Source: Bradyrhizobium sp. Ghvi
GTDB taxonomy: Bacteria; Pseudomonadota; Alphaproteobacteria; Rhizobiales; Xanthobacteraceae
Direction of reading: 5' to 3'
Length of the DNA: 64,000 bases
Assembly: GCF_900115265.1 (NCBI RefSeq)
Contig: NZ_FOVU01000004.1
Location: 370,987 to 434,986, forward strand
Position numbers and translations under genes: made by a program. Position 1 is the stretch's first letter; each line of letters opens with the position of its first letter. Below the pieces are notes generated by a model, which was not told the origin of the DNA, made no database searches, and worked only from the letters and a program-made list of their open reading frames with translations. This document shows positions 49,510 to 57,543 of the stretch, piece by piece.

Positions 49510-49868
49510 CGTGTTGGGCCTCCGGCAGACGGAACGCCTAGGAGGTCGCAGAGACGATCAACAAAGACGTCACAATTTTCTTGGGTGATTACGAGAAAGG
49601 GATCGCTTTCTTCGTCCCACGACTTCTCCTGTCGAATAACGAGCCCATTCCATCGATTTCGATAGACCGCAGTGGCTCGCTGCTCTCGGAGAACGACGGA
49701 TTGATCTGATGACCAATCGAAGTCATCGTAATCTCGTTCTTTGTCCCGAGCATCGCGCGCGGCTTCCTCTGCCGCGGCGAGAAGCGGCTCCTCAAGCGCT
49801 TTGCCGGATTTCTGTTCGAGTTGATCGGGATCGAAGTTGAATTTTCGCGCAGATATGCTATCGAGCAT
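49506..49868 (-). CDS. Acidic protein of unknown function, first gene of the coupled operon
   Basis: A 120-residue acidic protein with a helical N-terminus (EEPLLAAAEEAARDARDKER) and a compact C-terminus with DPFLVITQENCDVFVDRLC. No family recognised. Its stop overlaps the next start (ATGA). ATG 49868 has an agagaaag Shine-Dalgarno. Confidence 0.65.
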   Translation of the reverse strand: MLDSISARKFNFDPDQLEQKSGKALEEPLLAAAEEAARDARDKERDYDDFDWSSDQSVVLREQRATAVYRNRWNGLVIRQEKSWDEESDPFLVITQENCDVFVDRLCDLLGVPSAGGPTR

Positions 49869-49940
49869 TTGCTAACTTTCTCTTCGGCCCGGCGGCGTTA
49901 CGAGCGCTCAGCCGGGCTTCTATTTGAGGAGGAGGTTTGA

Positions 49941-50144
49941 TTACGCGGCGACGTCAGAGTCGCAGTCGGCGCCGAACTTCGGCAGCGCCTCCAGCCAAGC
50001 CTTAGCTGCGGCTTTGGTAATGACGGTTTTTCGACCGACCTTGCGGGCCTCGAGCCGACCAGCAGAAATTTCGCGGTAGCACGTCGCGCGAGACACAGAG
50101 TTTTCCGCGCAGAAGCGGTCAAGAGATACGGCACCTTCAAGCAT
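49941..50144 (-). CDS. Excisionase/AlpA-like small HTH protein
   Basis: A 67-residue protein with a MerR/excisionase-type helix-turn-helix: LDRFCAENSVSRATCYREIS, AGRLEARKVGRKTVITKAAA. The start ATG 50144 follows gaggaatt. It is the second DNA-binding small protein of the element and probably a second directionality factor or a repressor-like switch. Confidence 0.8.
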   Translation of the reverse strand: MLEGAVSLDRFCAENSVSRATCYREISAGRLEARKVGRKTVITKAAAKAWLEALPKFGADCDSDVAA

Positions 50145-50271
50145 AGTAATTCCTCGGTTGGTTGCGCGAATGCGCAAAGCGTTGGTGAGACACAACCGGG
50201 AATGTACAGGCGCTATAGGAGCAGTAGAATCGAATGGCTGGTTTTGGCAGAAAATGGCAGGCGTTGGCAGG

Positions 50272-51093
50272 CTAACCTGCGCCCAAGACGCGCCTGACGC
50301 TCGCTACTGATGGGATTTTATGCGCGGTTTCTGAGTAGCCTTTGGCGCCCATCTTTCGTTGGTAAGCTCCGCCAATATGATCGGCGATCTTTGGCCAACT
50401 CCAATCGCGCGTCACGTATCCCACGTTGAAGGGCGGAGTTTCGAGTAGTGCAAGACGGATGCACTCCAGCGTGGCCGTGTCGTGCGGCTTTGAGGGGATT
50501 GCTCGCGCTCCGGCAGGCACGGTGAGGGCGGCTTCGTTACCGGCGGACGCAACTTCCGAATATGGAAACTCGCTCAGCACGTCGCTTTTTCTAACGGTCA
50601 GGTGAGTAAATGTCGCGCCTTGTCGTAACCCGTGCAGGTAAAGTTGATCGTTCATGTCGCCTTCGTCCCAGTGCTGAAGGTCAACATAGGGATAAGCCAA
50701 AATCCAGCGCTCACGTCCCGGAGGAACGCTGTCTCCAAAAGGCGTCGAGATGGATATGCCATCGAACAACGTCCGGTCTGGTGCCTGGCGTCGTGCATTG
50801 ATTTCGATCTCGCCGGTCGCGATGAGCGGCAACAAGCGAGAAACGGCATTCTGCCAGGCGGCGACGTCGTTCAGGTCTCTATCTTGAGCGCCACCATTGG
50901 TCATGATCCACATGAGTGCGGTGGACAAGGGCACGTATCCCGCACGGTCGGCCCGGGTCATAGGCTCGATCATGTAGGGCGCAACGAACAGACCAGTAGG
51001 CCGGTTTGCCTCGGCCTCCCGCGCAAGCTTCGCTATTCGCTCTTCCACCGTACCGGTTGGTTCGTCGGGGAGGCCGTCGAGACTATTTGGCAT
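50272..51093 (-). CDS. Element-encoded protein of unknown function
   Basis: A 273-residue soluble protein with no recognised domain: acidic start, an aromatic middle (RERWILAYPYVDLQHWDEGD) and a C-terminus with VTRDWSWPKIADHIGGAYQR. ATG 51093 follows ggaggtgtc; a short inverted repeat CACCT/AGGTG (51096-51109) covers the Shine-Dalgarno, so its translation may be controlled. Confidence 0.65.
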   Translation of the reverse strand: MPNSLDGLPDEPTGTVEERIAKLAREAEANRPTGLFVAPYMIEPMTRADRAGYVPLSTALMWIMTNGGAQDRDLNDVAAWQNAVSRLLPLIATGEIEINARRQAPDRTLFDGISISTPFGDSVPPGRERWILAYPYVDLQHWDEGDMNDQLYLHGLRQGATFTHLTVRKSDVLSEFPYSEVASAGNEAALTVPAGARAIPSKPHDTATLECIRLALLETPPFNVGYVTRDWSWPKIADHIGGAYQRKMGAKGYSETAHKIPSVASVRRVLGAG

Positions 51094-51277
51094 GACACCT
51101 CCGCAGGTGCATCCGCAGGGAAGGGCGACGTGGCGGCCGGTGCGGAAACCGGCTTTCGGCGGCCAAACCTAGCCACGTCTAGAGCACAGGTAGAAGTCGC
51201 CTCCCGAATTGCCAAGCTCGGCTGACACTCGCCCGTTCACGGTCGTGTGTTCTGGTTGGGTTCTTATTTGCGAGGGT

Positions 51278-51317
51278 TTTTACATCTCTTTCAACGGGTG
51301 TTGACAGAGTTGTAAAA
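51278..51317. repeat. 18-bp inverted repeat with 4-nt spacer at the recombinase promoter
   Basis: The left arm TTTTACATCTCTTTCAAC (51278-51295) and right arm (51300-51317) are inverted with 16 of 18 matches around GGGT. The right arm contains the -35 hexamer. This is the size and layout of a dimer operator or a serine-recombinase binding (res-type) site. Confidence 0.7.
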
Positions 51318-51329
51318 GTGCGTTTCTAT
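51301..51329 (+). promoter_or_regulatory. Sigma70-type promoter of the serine recombinase gene
   Basis: TTGACA (51301-51306) and TTCTAT (51324-51329) are 17 nt apart, pointing to a start near 51336, before the Shine-Dalgarno ggtggag and GTG 51359. The -35 lies inside the inverted repeat. Confidence 0.7.
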
Positions 51330-51358
51330 GGACCCCACTGACAGGTGGAGCGTATTCC

Positions 51359-52090
51359 GTGGTCTCCAACGGCAAGTTCATTGCCTACTATCGAGTGTCT
51401 ACCGCTCGCCAGGGACGCAGCGGGTTAGGCCTTGAGGCACAGCGGGCGGCGGTCGCCAGCTATTTGAATGGCGGTAACTGGACCATCGTGGCTGAGTTCA
51501 CGGAGGTCGAGAGCGGTCGCAAATCCAATCGACCGGAGCTCGATAAGGCGCTCGCTGCCGCACGCCTGCATCGGTGCCCCCTTATCGTCAGCAAGGTTGA
51601 TCGCTTGACCCGCAGCGTTGCCTTCCTGAGCCGATTGCTCGAAGCAAACGTTGACATGAGGTTCGCTGATCTTCCGCAAATCGAAGGAGCGACAGGGCGG
51701 TTTCTACTTCAGCAGATGGCGTCCGTTGCCGAGTTGGAGGCCGGAATGATTGCCGCTCGTACGCGGGCGGCGCTCGCCGCTGCGAAAGCACGGGGCAAGA
51801 AGCTCGGTGGGCAGCGCATCCGTAAAAGCGACGGCCAGCCGGTCAGGATCGATCGGGCAGCCCAGAGGTGTGGTGCCGCAGCAAACCGGAGGAGGGCCCT
51901 TGATCGTGCTCTCGATCTAGCCCCCACAATTGCGGAGATCCGCGGCCGCGGCGCGCTGACCCTACAAGCAATCGCAGATGCTCTGAACAACGCCGGCATT
52001 CAGACACCGCGCGGGCGGGGTCAATGGAGCCCGATTCAAGTAAGGCGGACCCTCGCCGCACTACCGGACGCTGATTGTGCCACGCAATAG
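51359..52090 (+). CDS. Serine recombinase (resolvase/invertase type)
   Basis: A 243-residue recombinase. IAYYRVSTARQGRSGLGLEAQ holds the nucleophile Ser14. SKVDRLTRSVAFLSRLLEAN, then GATGRFLLQQMASVAELEAG are the family core. The C-terminal HTH has RGALTLQAIADALNNAGIQ. The N-terminal domain is close to Tn3-type resolvases. GTG 51359 is set by the promoter and Shine-Dalgarno. It is divergent from the 50272 gene and probably acts on or binds the inverted repeat upstream. Confidence 0.92.
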   Translation: MVSNGKFIAYYRVSTARQGRSGLGLEAQRAAVASYLNGGNWTIVAEFTEVESGRKSNRPELDKALAAARLHRCPLIVSKVDRLTRSVAFLSRLLEANVDMRFADLPQIEGATGRFLLQQMASVAELEAGMIAARTRAALAAAKARGKKLGGQRIRKSDGQPVRIDRAAQRCGAAANRRRALDRALDLAPTIAEIRGRGALTLQAIADALNNAGIQTPRGRGQWSPIQVRRTLAALPDADCATQ

Positions 52091-52183
52091 ATTGGAGCCA
52101 TGCCGCGGGCGAGCAAGTACGGGAATCCCTCTTGCGCGCGCCCAGAGGTTGCAGGAGAATCTGGCGGGAACGAGGGCTGGAGC

Positions 52184-53047
52184 ATGGCCGACTGGGAGAG
52201 CGAATTTTCATTCCTCAAGGACCGGGACCTTGAGCCTGAAATCAAAAAGATCCTCCTTGAAAATCTGCTCAAGGAAAAAGCTCAGAAGCCGCTGCTCAAC
52301 GAAGAACTAGCTGAAAGGCGAGCTACGCTGCGCCTAGAGAAGTTGAAGTTCTGGCACAATACGCCGCTCGTTGTGGCCTTGGTCGGGCTCGTCACGATAG
52401 GTGCGAACGCGGTGGTAGGTTACTTCCAGACGAGGCAGGCAGCAGCCAACTCCATAGCGATTAAGCAACTTGAAGCTACTATCTCTGAGGCGCAGGGGGC
52501 CTCTGAGAGCGAAAGGGCTCGCCAGTTTGAGAAACTCAAAACAGATCTTCAGGAGAGCACCGCCCGGGCCGAAGCCACTCGTAAGGCCTCCAAGGAAGAG
52601 CGGGACTTCGCGTATAAGATCATCCAGGACGAGCTTGCAAAGAGCGAAGATATCAAGGGCCGCGCAGCGATCCTCCTATTCCTAGTGCGGGCGGGGGTCC
52701 TCAGCAGCTTAAATCGATCTGAACTCGAGCAAATGGCGTCAGCCGATTTGAAAGCACCGACGAGTTCCGATGCCCAAATACCTCTGACCCTGGGGCGCCC
52801 GTATTTTGGGCCAATAAACATCTGCGTTGGAAGCGGCGGAGGAGCCTCGTGTCTCGGACCCGGAGTAGTCGCATATAGCTGTGCGGACTACAGTTCAATT
52901 GGAGGCGGCGCAGATTCCACTTACGACGCCTTCAACAAACGCTTTTGCCAAGGAAGAGGTGATCCAAAGGTGAATGTCCGTCACAACTTCAGCATAGCGG
53001 GCGGCCAGTGCGGATGGACCAGCTTCACGGTTACATGCCCTTCGTGA
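52184..53047 (+). CDS. Membrane protein with coiled coil, unknown function
   Basis: A 287-residue protein. It has an acidic, coiled-coil-like N-terminus (EPEIKKILLENLLKEKAQKP), a membrane segment (LVVALVGLVTIGANAVVGYF), a long coiled coil with EATISEAQGASESERARQF and EATRKASKEERDFAYKIIQ, and a Gly/Ser-rich C-terminal domain with several Cys (ICVGSGGGASCLGPG). ATG 52184 is favoured (gagggctggagc); a longer start at 52100 is possible. It may be cargo; no family was recognised. Confidence 0.65.
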   Translation: MADWESEFSFLKDRDLEPEIKKILLENLLKEKAQKPLLNEELAERRATLRLEKLKFWHNTPLVVALVGLVTIGANAVVGYFQTRQAAANSIAIKQLEATISEAQGASESERARQFEKLKTDLQESTARAEATRKASKEERDFAYKIIQDELAKSEDIKGRAAILLFLVRAGVLSSLNRSELEQMASADLKAPTSSDAQIPLTLGRPYFGPINICVGSGGGASCLGPGVVAYSCADYSSIGGGADSTYDAFNKRFCQGRGDPKVNVRHNFSIAGGQCGWTSFTVTCPS

Positions 53048-53561
53048 ATTGGTGCGCCGGTTCAGGCTCGGTATAGTTCAAGATTGCGTGAGATGCGTTT
53101 TTTCTCATTGGCCGCCGAGATGCGTTGAGAGACGCCTGTATTCGCTGGCGTTCGCGCAGAGAGTTTGCGACGTGTACCGGATGACATGTTGCCAGCCTTG
53201 TATTCACGTCAGTCACATTCTACGTTGGGTTTGCCATCCTCTTCGGGATTAGAAGAGGCTTCGTGCGCCAGACGAGTGGCGCAGCGCTTACGTTAACAGC
53301 GCGGGATAGGGTGAGCGTCCATCTTAGCTTCCCGGTTAGTGACCCTCCGTTACGAAGTCACCTACGTACTGGCCAAGCGTTACTTTCGGCTGGGAATTGG
53401 AGCACCCTATCAGCTCCCGATTCGCGGCTCTCTGATCGAAGCCGCCCTGTCGCGCCAGGAATATTGCCGTACCGACAAAGTCGTACCGGCCCCCCGTCAG
53501 CCGGCTCTGAGGCTGAGCCTCAACCCATCCCGAACTCAATCTTTTCGAGGGAAGCCTCGTC
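53048..53561. other. 514-nt spacer with no convincing gene
   Basis: Short frames on both strands do not look coding. A GTG frame at 53339-53599 (TLRYEVTYVLAKRYFRLG) could be a decayed remnant, but it cannot be supported. The segment separates the recombinase/unknown unit from the phage structural module. Confidence 0.5.
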
Positions 53562-53750
53562 ATGTCTGCATCAAAGACGGTTGCCGTCTTCGATCGTAAC
53601 TTCAATGTCCGCTGTCCAACCGCCTTCACCGAGGCGGTGGACAAGGCCGCGGCGAAGCGGTGGGTCAAGCCGGCTGCATATATTCGCTCAGCAATCCTTG
53701 ATCGTCTGAAGGCCGACGGCTTCGAGCCCGAGACTGAGCTTGGAGGTTGA
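53562..53750 (+). CDS. Ribbon-helix-helix-like small phage protein
   Basis: A 62-residue protein with a possible RHH layout: the strand TVAVFDRNFNVRCP, then FTEAVDKAAAKRWVKPAAYI and RSAILDRLKADGF. ATG 53562 follows gagggaag. The next gene starts two bases after its stop, so they share an mRNA. Confidence 0.7.
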   Translation: MSASKTVAVFDRNFNVRCPTAFTEAVDKAAAKRWVKPAAYIRSAILDRLKADGFEPETELGG

Positions 53751-53752
53751 TT

Positions 53753-54028
53753 ATGCCTCAATCTCCAATCTCGCGCTTCGGCGACGGCCAACCTGGCGAG
53801 CGCCAATATGCGCTTGTCGAGGGCGACCAGATCCTTTCGATCAGCGAATATCGCAGCACTGCACCGGGCGATCCCAGTCCGGGACGCAGAGTGTTGCCGG
53901 TCGAGTATGCCGACTCGATGCCGTTTGATCCGGACCTCCACTACCGGCTCGATCCCGTGGCTCGCGTCGATGGCGATCGTGTCGTTCGCGTCTACCCGGT
54001 GATCCTAAAGAGCGAGGACCGGGCATGA
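53753..54028 (+). CDS. Small phage tail-associated protein
   Basis: A 91-residue soluble protein. GERQYALVEGDQILSISEYR and PFDPDLHYRLDPVARVDGDR recall small proteins next to phage tail or fibre genes. ATG 53753 follows tggaggttg. Its stop overlaps the fibre start (ATGATGA). No domain named. Confidence 0.65.
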   Translation: MPQSPISRFGDGQPGERQYALVEGDQILSISEYRSTAPGDPSPGRRVLPVEYADSMPFDPDLHYRLDPVARVDGDRVVRVYPVILKSEDRA

Positions 54029-55107
54029 TGAAGGCGAGTCAAGTTCTCGTTGCGGCTCTGCTACTCGCCTTTTCAGCTAGTGGCTCATCGGCCCAGCAAG
54101 TGTGGAGATGGAGCCAAACTTCCGGAAGCAACTCTGTCTCCGATCCGGCAATCAACTGGACTGTCGGAATGGCGCCGAGCGCGGTCTCCCCATCTGCGCG
54201 CTCGATGATGGCAGGGATCGCGAGATATCGAGACGATATTTCAGGAGCGCTGACCACAAGCGGTACGTCAACTGCGTACGTGCTGACGACCAATCAGGGT
54301 CTTTCTTCGACGCCCAACGATGGGCAAATGATCGCCTTCACTCCGCATACAACGAACGGTATTGCGCCGACGATTACGACTGATGGTGGAAATACCTATC
54401 CAATTCAGACTGCGCCTGGTTCCGCTGTCGGGGCGGCGACGTTGATTGCAGGAACCCCTTACAGTGCTAAGTTTTCGAGTGCGGCTGGCGCCTGGGTCTT
54501 GCGCGATTTCTACAGCTCGGCGTTCAACGTTCCGCTGGGCGGACTTCTGCCTTCCACCATCGCGACGCCACCGAACTCCAACTTTATTCTTCCGGCCGGT
54601 CAGTGCATCTCGACTGTAACCTATGCGGCCTACTGGGCGGCGCTGGGAAGTCCGGCATCTGGTAGCTGTCCTGGTGGTCAATTCGCAGTCATCGATTTGC
54701 GCGGGCGCGTTCTAGCAGCCCTCGATAATCTGAACGGTTCGGCGGCTAATCGCCTAACCTCATCGTCGACCGGATGCGGAACGGCGATGACGTCTGTGGG
54801 GGCTACTTGCTCGAACGGTAGCGAGAGCAAAACGTTAGTCACGGCAAATCTTCCACCCTATACTCCCAGCATTTCCGTTTCGGTCACTTTCCCGACGACA
54901 GTGACCGGCCATTCGCCGAATAACATCTTTACCCCTGGCGGATGCTGCGTTGGCTATGGTGGTGGATCAAGTGGCGGAACTGCGCTCGATATCTCTGGCC
55001 TATCTATGAACTCCGCCGTTACGCCAGGTGCGCAGGGCGGCACGAGCACTCCTTTGCCAGTGGTGCAGCCTACTGTTGCCGTCACATATTTCCTGAGGGT
55101 CTTGTGA
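54025..55107 (+). CDS. Phage tail-collar fibre-like protein with Sec signal peptide
   Basis: A 360-residue beta-rich protein. The start MKASQVLVAALLLAFSASG and SSAQQ form a clear Sec signal peptide, unusual for a tail protein. The body matches rhizobial phage collar fibres: INWTVGMAPSAVSPSARSMM, TSTAYVLTTNQGLSSTPND, GQMIAFTPHTTNG, and a collar domain with NSNFILPAGQCISTVTYAAY and IDLRGRVLAALDN. Without the signal it would be a fibre. It overlaps the preceding gene by 4 nt. Confidence 0.8.
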   Translation: MMKASQVLVAALLLAFSASGSSAQQVWRWSQTSGSNSVSDPAINWTVGMAPSAVSPSARSMMAGIARYRDDISGALTTSGTSTAYVLTTNQGLSSTPNDGQMIAFTPHTTNGIAPTITTDGGNTYPIQTAPGSAVGAATLIAGTPYSAKFSSAAGAWVLRDFYSSAFNVPLGGLLPSTIATPPNSNFILPAGQCISTVTYAAYWAALGSPASGSCPGGQFAVIDLRGRVLAALDNLNGSAANRLTSSSTGCGTAMTSVGATCSNGSESKTLVTANLPPYTPSISVSVTFPTTVTGHSPNNIFTPGGCCVGYGGGSSGGTALDISGLSMNSAVTPGAQGGTSTPLPVVQPTVAVTYFLRVL

Positions 55108-55111
55108 GCCA

Positions 55112-56983
55112 ATGCCGACTTTTGAATTATCGAGTCCAACGATCGGCAGATATCGAGTTGATGCCCCTGATGAGCATGCGGCAATGGCAGCCGCGTCACA
55201 GATCGGTCTAATAGACAAGCCGCCGTTTGATCCGTCTAAGCCGTACCAGGTGGTCGGCAAGCCTTTCGATCCGACAAAGCCTTATACTTCTGCTGATGAT
55301 TGGGAGGCGTTTCCGCGCGCTAGGCCTCAAAAGAAGCCCTTCGATTTTACGTCTCCGTCCGGGCGGCGATACTCGGTTGAGGGGCCGGAAGGAGGAACAG
55401 TACCTCAGGCGTTCGAAGTGTTGCAACAACATCTGAAGAACTCCGGGGATGGCGACGCGTCGAAACGAGACAATTCATGGGATTGGGAGCAATTCCCGCG
55501 CGCTGATAAGAAGCCCGAAGTCGTTTCTGCAAACAATGTTGTCCGATCCGCCGCAACCGGCGTCCCGATCGTGGGCGGTGTGTTGAACAAGCTCGACGCG
55601 GCGACGAATGCCACCTTGGCTCCGGTCCTCAATCCGTTGTTTGCCGAGAAGGACCAGCTGAAAGGCGATTGGTCGCAACGGTATGCTGACTCGCTCGCGC
55701 AGCAGGAGGGCATGGACCGGAAGTTCGAGACCGAGCATCCGGTAATCGATACAGGAGCAAAGATCGCTGGTGGCGCCGCTTCCATGGCTCCCATCGCGGC
55801 GACAGCGACGGGTGCGCGAGTGCTAGGCTTGGTCGGTAGTTCTCTGCCCGCGCAGATGCTTGCCGGTGGCGCCAGTGGGGCAGCCATCGGCGCCGCGGAT
55901 GCAGCGACGAGAGGCGAAGATATTACTTCTGGAGCAATGAAAGGAAGCGCGCTCGGCGCAGCTGGCCCCGCCGTTGGCCGCACGATTGGTAAAGTTGTGC
56001 AAGGAGTGAAATCGGCTGTTTCGCCACCGCCTGCTATCCCGTCCGCCGAAGATTTGAAAGATGCGGCAACTGCGGGCTATGACGCACTGCGACGCATGAA
56101 CGTGAAGCTGAAGCCCGCGGCTATAAACAATTTAGCCACAGCGGCGAAGCAAAATCTGATGGACGATGGGTTGCGGGACTATCTCGCCCCCAAGACGTTC
56201 GCAGTTCTAGACGAGCTCGCGCAGCGACAACCAGCCAGCGCACATGTCTCGTTTGCAGATGTCCATGGAATCCGTCGCGTTCTCGGCAAAGCCGCGCAAT
56301 CAATCGACCCGACTGAAAAAGGCGCGGCAACTTCTGTCATCAACGCACTTGATAGCTATCTAGAGTCCGTTCCGTCCTCAGATGTCCTAAGCGGGAACGC
56401 AAACGTAGCGAGTCAGGTATTCAAGAAGGCACAAGCGAACTACGCGGCGTCCAAAAGGTCCGACCTGTTGCAGGGCAAGATCGCCGATGCAGAGTTGCAG
56501 GCTAGCTCGGCCAATAGCGGGGCCAACCTCGAGAACGCTCTTCGCCAGCGCGTGAAGGACATACTGAAGAGCCAGAAGTTACGGCAGGGGTTCTCTCAGG
56601 ATGAGATCCTGCAGATGCAGCGGGTTGTTCGCGGTACAGCTCCGGCGAACGTCATCCGGGCCGTCGGCAATCTCCTAGGTGGCGGGGGTGGGCTGGGATC
56701 GCTTGTGACAGCTGGGGCAGGAGCAATGGCTGCGGGTCCGGCCGGCGTCGCGGCTCCAATTGCTGGCGGGGCAATCAAGAAGCTCGGCAATAAGATGACT
56801 ATGGCTCAGCTTGAGAAGCTCGATCAAATGATCCGGGCGAGAGCGCCAGAGAGTGCGATGGCCAACGCATTGCGGGGCGCGATCGAGGCGCGGCGCGCTC
56901 AAGCCATCTCGAATGCTGGTCGGGCGGGAGCCGTTATCGCTCCAGGTCTTGCTCCCGCTTTCGCCGGTCAGAACGGTCAATAG
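55112..56983 (+). CDS. Large phage virion/ejection-like protein with internal repeats
   Basis: A 623-residue protein. The first ~130 residues hold two copies of a small module: YRVDAPDEHAAMAAASQ (13-30) and YSVEGPEGGTVPQAFEVLQ (87-105), each followed by DWEAFPRA (63-70) or DWEQFPRA (124-131); PFDPSKPY/PFDPTKPY is also doubled (39-45, 51-58). The middle is Gly/Ala-rich with hydrophobic stretches (AGGASGAAIGAADA) and the last ~300 residues are helical. Similar modular N-termini occur in podovirus internal (DNA-ejection) proteins. It starts 4 nt after the fibre stop. The assignment is moderate. Confidence 0.6.
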   Translation: MPTFELSSPTIGRYRVDAPDEHAAMAAASQIGLIDKPPFDPSKPYQVVGKPFDPTKPYTSADDWEAFPRARPQKKPFDFTSPSGRRYSVEGPEGGTVPQAFEVLQQHLKNSGDGDASKRDNSWDWEQFPRADKKPEVVSANNVVRSAATGVPIVGGVLNKLDAATNATLAPVLNPLFAEKDQLKGDWSQRYADSLAQQEGMDRKFETEHPVIDTGAKIAGGAASMAPIAATATGARVLGLVGSSLPAQMLAGGASGAAIGAADAATRGEDITSGAMKGSALGAAGPAVGRTIGKVVQGVKSAVSPPPAIPSAEDLKDAATAGYDALRRMNVKLKPAAINNLATAAKQNLMDDGLRDYLAPKTFAVLDELAQRQPASAHVSFADVHGIRRVLGKAAQSIDPTEKGAATSVINALDSYLESVPSSDVLSGNANVASQVFKKAQANYAASKRSDLLQGKIADAELQASSANSGANLENALRQRVKDILKSQKLRQGFSQDEILQMQRVVRGTAPANVIRAVGNLLGGGGGLGSLVTAGAGAMAAGPAGVAAPIAGGAIKKLGNKMTMAQLEKLDQMIRARAPESAMANALRGAIEARRAQAISNAGRAGAVIAPGLAPAFAGQNGQ

Positions 56984-57130
56984 CAAAGCCGATGGCAAAT
57001 GTGACGACCATGAGGGCAAGCCATCCCCAAAGCCGCCTCTATCGACAACGAAGCCAGTGAAGGGCTTCATGACGAACGCCATCACCAAAAAGAAAATGAC
57101 ACCACAAGCGATGAGCCAAGGACGAGTCAT
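56934..57130 (-). CDS. Possible small membrane protein(s) antisense to the end of the 55112 gene
   Basis: From ATG 57130 a frame opens MTRPWLIACGVIFFLVMAFV, a plausible transmembrane segment, followed by FTGFVVDRGGFG. In the next frame, after a stop, LALMVVTFAIGFAIDRSDRR is a second hydrophobic helix ending at TAA 56934. They may be two short proteins or one frameshifted membrane gene. Much of the extended first frame (to 56675) would be antisense to the virion gene and is not trusted. Confidence 0.3.
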
Positions 57131-57140
57131 ATGCTGAAGG

Positions 57141-57395
57141 TCATTGGATTATTTTTGGGCCGGCTGATCCTGGCGGCAACAGGGAATCCCGAACTTTCTC
57201 ATATTGCAAAAGTATACGGACGAGCTTTTCCGGAACGCTATCGGCTAACGGTAGTAGGATCACAGATCCGTCTTGACCTTCCAACTGGACAGTCACAATG
57301 GGACGAATGGAGTCGTATGGCCGCGCCGGATTATCTGGGAACGTGGCCACGACATTCACAGCCATCGGTAAGTTGATCACCTTGCGTTCAGCCAC
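57141..57395 (-). CDS. Small protein of unknown function
   Basis: An 84-residue product. VINLPMAVNVVATFPDNPAR, PIVTVQLEGQDGSVILLPLA and KLVRILLQYEKVRDSLLPPG give a compact strand/helix pattern. GTG 57395. The plus-strand frame over the same bases (57131-57376) is less protein-like and was rejected. It is on the opposite strand to the phage structural genes. Confidence 0.5.
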   Translation of the reverse strand: MAERKVINLPMAVNVVATFPDNPARPYDSIRPIVTVQLEGQDGSVILLPLADSVPEKLVRILLQYEKVRDSLLPPGSAGPKIIQ

Positions 57396-57481
57396 CAGCC
57401 ACCTCCAAGCAACTTAAGGGCGCAGGCTAATACAAGAATAGCCGCCATCGCAATAAGGGTACGGCGGCCAATTCGGTTCAT
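57377..57481 (-). CDS. Very small one-helix membrane protein
   Basis: A 34-residue frame, start ATG 57481, with a single hydrophobic helix (TLIAMAAILVLACALKLLGG) and a short Trp-rich tail. It overlaps the start of the 57141 gene by 19 nt. Support is only the clean membrane segment and the operon-like overlap. Confidence 0.35.
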   Translation of the reverse strand: MNRIGRRTLIAMAAILVLACALKLLGGGWWLNAR

Positions 57482-57543
57482 CTGGCCCCCCGGGCGGCAA
57501 CGGATCAAAGCAAACCTGATTTCTTCCTACGCGAGAGAGACTA

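Noticed and set aside
53336..53941. 201-residue minus-strand frame
   Set aside because: Antisense to two phage-type small genes with good Shine-Dalgarno sites; no motif.
54171..54180. Second copy of the tRNA 3' end (att)
   Set aside because: Only a nine-base match CCGAGCGCG inside a coding gene; too short to be an attachment core.
57131..57376. 81-residue plus-strand frame
   Set aside because: The minus-strand frame over the same bases gives a more protein-like product; the plus frame has no convincing Shine-Dalgarno.
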